A stretch of DNA of 5,997 nt from Faecalibacterium sp. UBA1771 (GTDB lineage Bacteria; Bacillota; Clostridia; Oscillospirales; Ruminococcaceae): contig DCGT01000038.1 in NCBI GenBank assembly GCA_002315315.1, positions 1,094 to 7,090 on the forward strand. The letters are read 5' to 3'. This document shows positions 5,022 to 5,997 of this stretch, piece by piece. A model generated the notes under the pieces. It made no database searches, was not told the origin of the DNA, and worked only from the letters and a program-made list of their open reading frames with translations. The stretch's first letter is position 1. Every line of letters starts with the position of its first letter. The translations under genes were made by a program, and so were the position numbers.

Positions 5022-5840
5022 ATGAAAGATTACTTCGGCTGTAATGCCGACTGCCTTAATGACAAAAAGCTGTTTCTTTTCGATATGGACGGCACAATAT
5101 ATCTCGACAACGACCTTTTTGACGGAACTTCCGACCTGCTGTCGCTCATTTCCGAGCGGAGCGGAGAATACGTCTTTGTCACCAATAATTCTTCAAAGTC
5201 GGTCGATACCTATATTCAAAAGCTGTCACGAATGGGAATCGAAACCGAAAAGAGAAATTTTTTTACATCGGCACAGGCAACCGTTATGATGCTTAATGAA
5301 AAATACAGCGGCGTCAAGGTGTTTTGTATGGGGACAAAAGCACTGATAGATGAGTTGAGCGAGGGTGGTGTAAATGTCACAGAAGATGTCGAGGATGATG
5401 TCGGGCTGGTGCTTATCGGATTTGATAATGAGCTGACCTTTAAAAAGCTTGAGAATGCCTGCATTTTGCTCAAAAGGGATATTCCGTATTACGCAACAAA
5501 CTGTGACCTGCGCTGTCCTGTAAGCTTCGGATATGTTCCCGACTGCGGGTCTTTTTGTATGATGCTCAAAAATGCCACCGGCAGGGAACCTGTTTTTATC
5601 GGTAAGCCCGAGCCGACGATGATTTACGCCGCTATGGAACGCTACGGAGCAACTGTCGAACAAACGGTGGTTTTCGGTGACAGAATTTACACCGATATCG
5701 AGGCGGGATTAAACGCGGGTGTGACTTCGGTTTGCGTGCTCTCCGGCGAGGTTACACTCGATGATATCGCTGCAAGCAGACGAAAACCTACACTTGTTTT
5801 TAAAAGCGTAAAAGAAATTTACCGGGAAATGATCGGCTGA
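5022..5840 (+). CDS. HAD-superfamily phosphatase, subfamily IIA (NagD/YutF-like)
   Basis: A 272-residue cytoplasmic Mg-dependent phosphatase that removes phosphate from a small metabolite, probably a nucleotide or sugar phosphate. The exact substrate cannot be read from the sequence. HAD motif I is LFDMDGT (19-25), with nucleophile D21 and acid/base D23. Motif II is VTNNSSKS (53-60). Motif III is K195 in IGKPEP, and motif IV is VFGDRIYTDIEAG (217-229), with D220 and D225 as metal ligands. The C2-type cap carries the subfamily-specific stretch ATNCDLRCPVSFGYVPDCGSF (158-178), typical of NagD-like enzymes. Length fits the family (about 250-280). The start is forced: an in-frame TAA lies at 4995-4997, no other start codon occurs before ATG 5022, and the next Met (22) is inside motif I. 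The ribosome site is a weak TTGGGG (5009-5014). A terminator on each side makes it probably monocistronic. Confidence 0.93.
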   Translation: MKDYFGCNADCLNDKKLFLFDMDGTIYLDNDLFDGTSDLLSLISERSGEYVFVTNNSSKSVDTYIQKLSRMGIETEKRNFFTSAQATVMMLNEKYSGVKVFCMGTKALIDELSEGGVNVTEDVEDDVGLVLIGFDNELTFKKLENACILLKRDIPYYATNCDLRCPVSFGYVPDCGSFCMMLKNATGREPVFIGKPEPTMIYAAMERYGATVEQTVVFGDRIYTDIEAGLNAGVTSVCVLSGEVTLDDIAASRRKPTLVFKSVKEIYREMIG

Positions 5841-5870
5841 TTTACTCTTTGACTTAAATTCAGTAAAATT

Positions 5871-5925
5871 TTTTTCGGAGCGTATGATTTGTCGAAAAAT
5901 CGGAATATGCTCCGAAAAATTTTTT
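5871..5925 (+). terminator. Long composite hairpin and T tract after the phosphatase gene
   Basis: TTTTTCGGAGC (5871-5881) pairs with GCTCCGAAAAA (5909-5919). The stem continues inward by a G-T wobble and TAT/ATA (5883-5885 with 5905-5907), a 3-base bulge (5902-5904), then GATTT/AAATC (5886-5890 with 5897-5901) around a GTCGAA loop. TTTTTT (5920-5925) follows. The total is about 20 pairs. On the opposite strand the same stem is followed by a weaker T tract (complement of AAAA 5865-5868, after two mismatches), so it may work in both directions. Confidence 0.75.
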
Positions 5926-5997
5926 CGTGCATGATGGTGCATATTGTGGTTAACTATCAAGATTATAACAACATCTGGTGTTTCGTAATCCCCTCGA
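5926..5997. other. Non-coding right edge
   Basis: No coding frame or RNA gene is supported in the last 72 bases. Visible are a direct repeat of GTGCAT (5927-5932 and 5937-5942) and, on the - strand, an exact TATAAT at 5967-5962 without a good -35. This may be the upstream region of the next gene. Confidence 0.3.

Noticed and set aside
5926..5997. tRNA or other structured RNA at the right edge
   Set aside because: No cloverleaf arms, anticodon stem or acceptor pairing could be traced in these 72 bases.

Overview
The window looks like a chromosomal housekeeping segment of an anaerobic Clostridia-type Firmicute, possibly a gut Oscillospirales/Ruminococcaceae relative. This rests on the single-chain (dimeric type) glycyl-tRNA synthetase, a two-gene SufC/SufB-like Fe-S system typical of strict anaerobes, a NagD/YutF-like phosphatase, and compact intergenic regions with Firmicute-like GGAG ribosome binding sites and hairpin terminators. 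The taxon is inferred from gene content only. Every gene is on the + strand. There are no mobile elements, CRISPR arrays or RNA genes that I can recognise.

Layout. (1) 3-749 is the C-terminal half of glyS, cut by the left edge and followed by a perfect 12-bp hairpin. (2) 831-1871 and 1897-2910 are tandem paralogues of the sugar-transfer-associated ATP-grasp family. They align without a gap over 337 residues at about 61% identity (206 counted by hand) and sit 25 bases apart, probably as one operon. (3) 2911-3130 has no convincing gene and ends at an intrinsic terminator (3131-3160). (4) 3180-3300 is a dense control region with an extended -10 promoter candidate and three inverted repeats. It precedes (5) 3301-4029 and 4026-4946, an ABC ATPase and a SufB/D-family scaffold that overlap by ATGA, matching the SUF-like minimal system (SmsC-SmsB). 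A strong terminator closes this pair. (6) 5022-5840 is a HAD-IIA (NagD-like) phosphatase followed by a long composite hairpin. (7) 5926-5997 is non-coding up to the right edge.

How the genes work together. The Sms pair forms one complex: the ATPase drives a scaffold that assembles Fe-S clusters. No cysteine desulfurase, SufU, SufE or SufD gene is in view. The ATP-grasp pair, glyS and the phosphatase have no obvious shared pathway with it. Terminators split the window into at least four transcription units.

The points most worth a second look are the inverted-repeat-rich promoter of the Sms operon, the Cys/His-rich active-site region of the minimal scaffold, and the duplicated ATP-grasp enzymes outside any visible polysaccharide cluster. 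Nothing here is demonstrably a new system.
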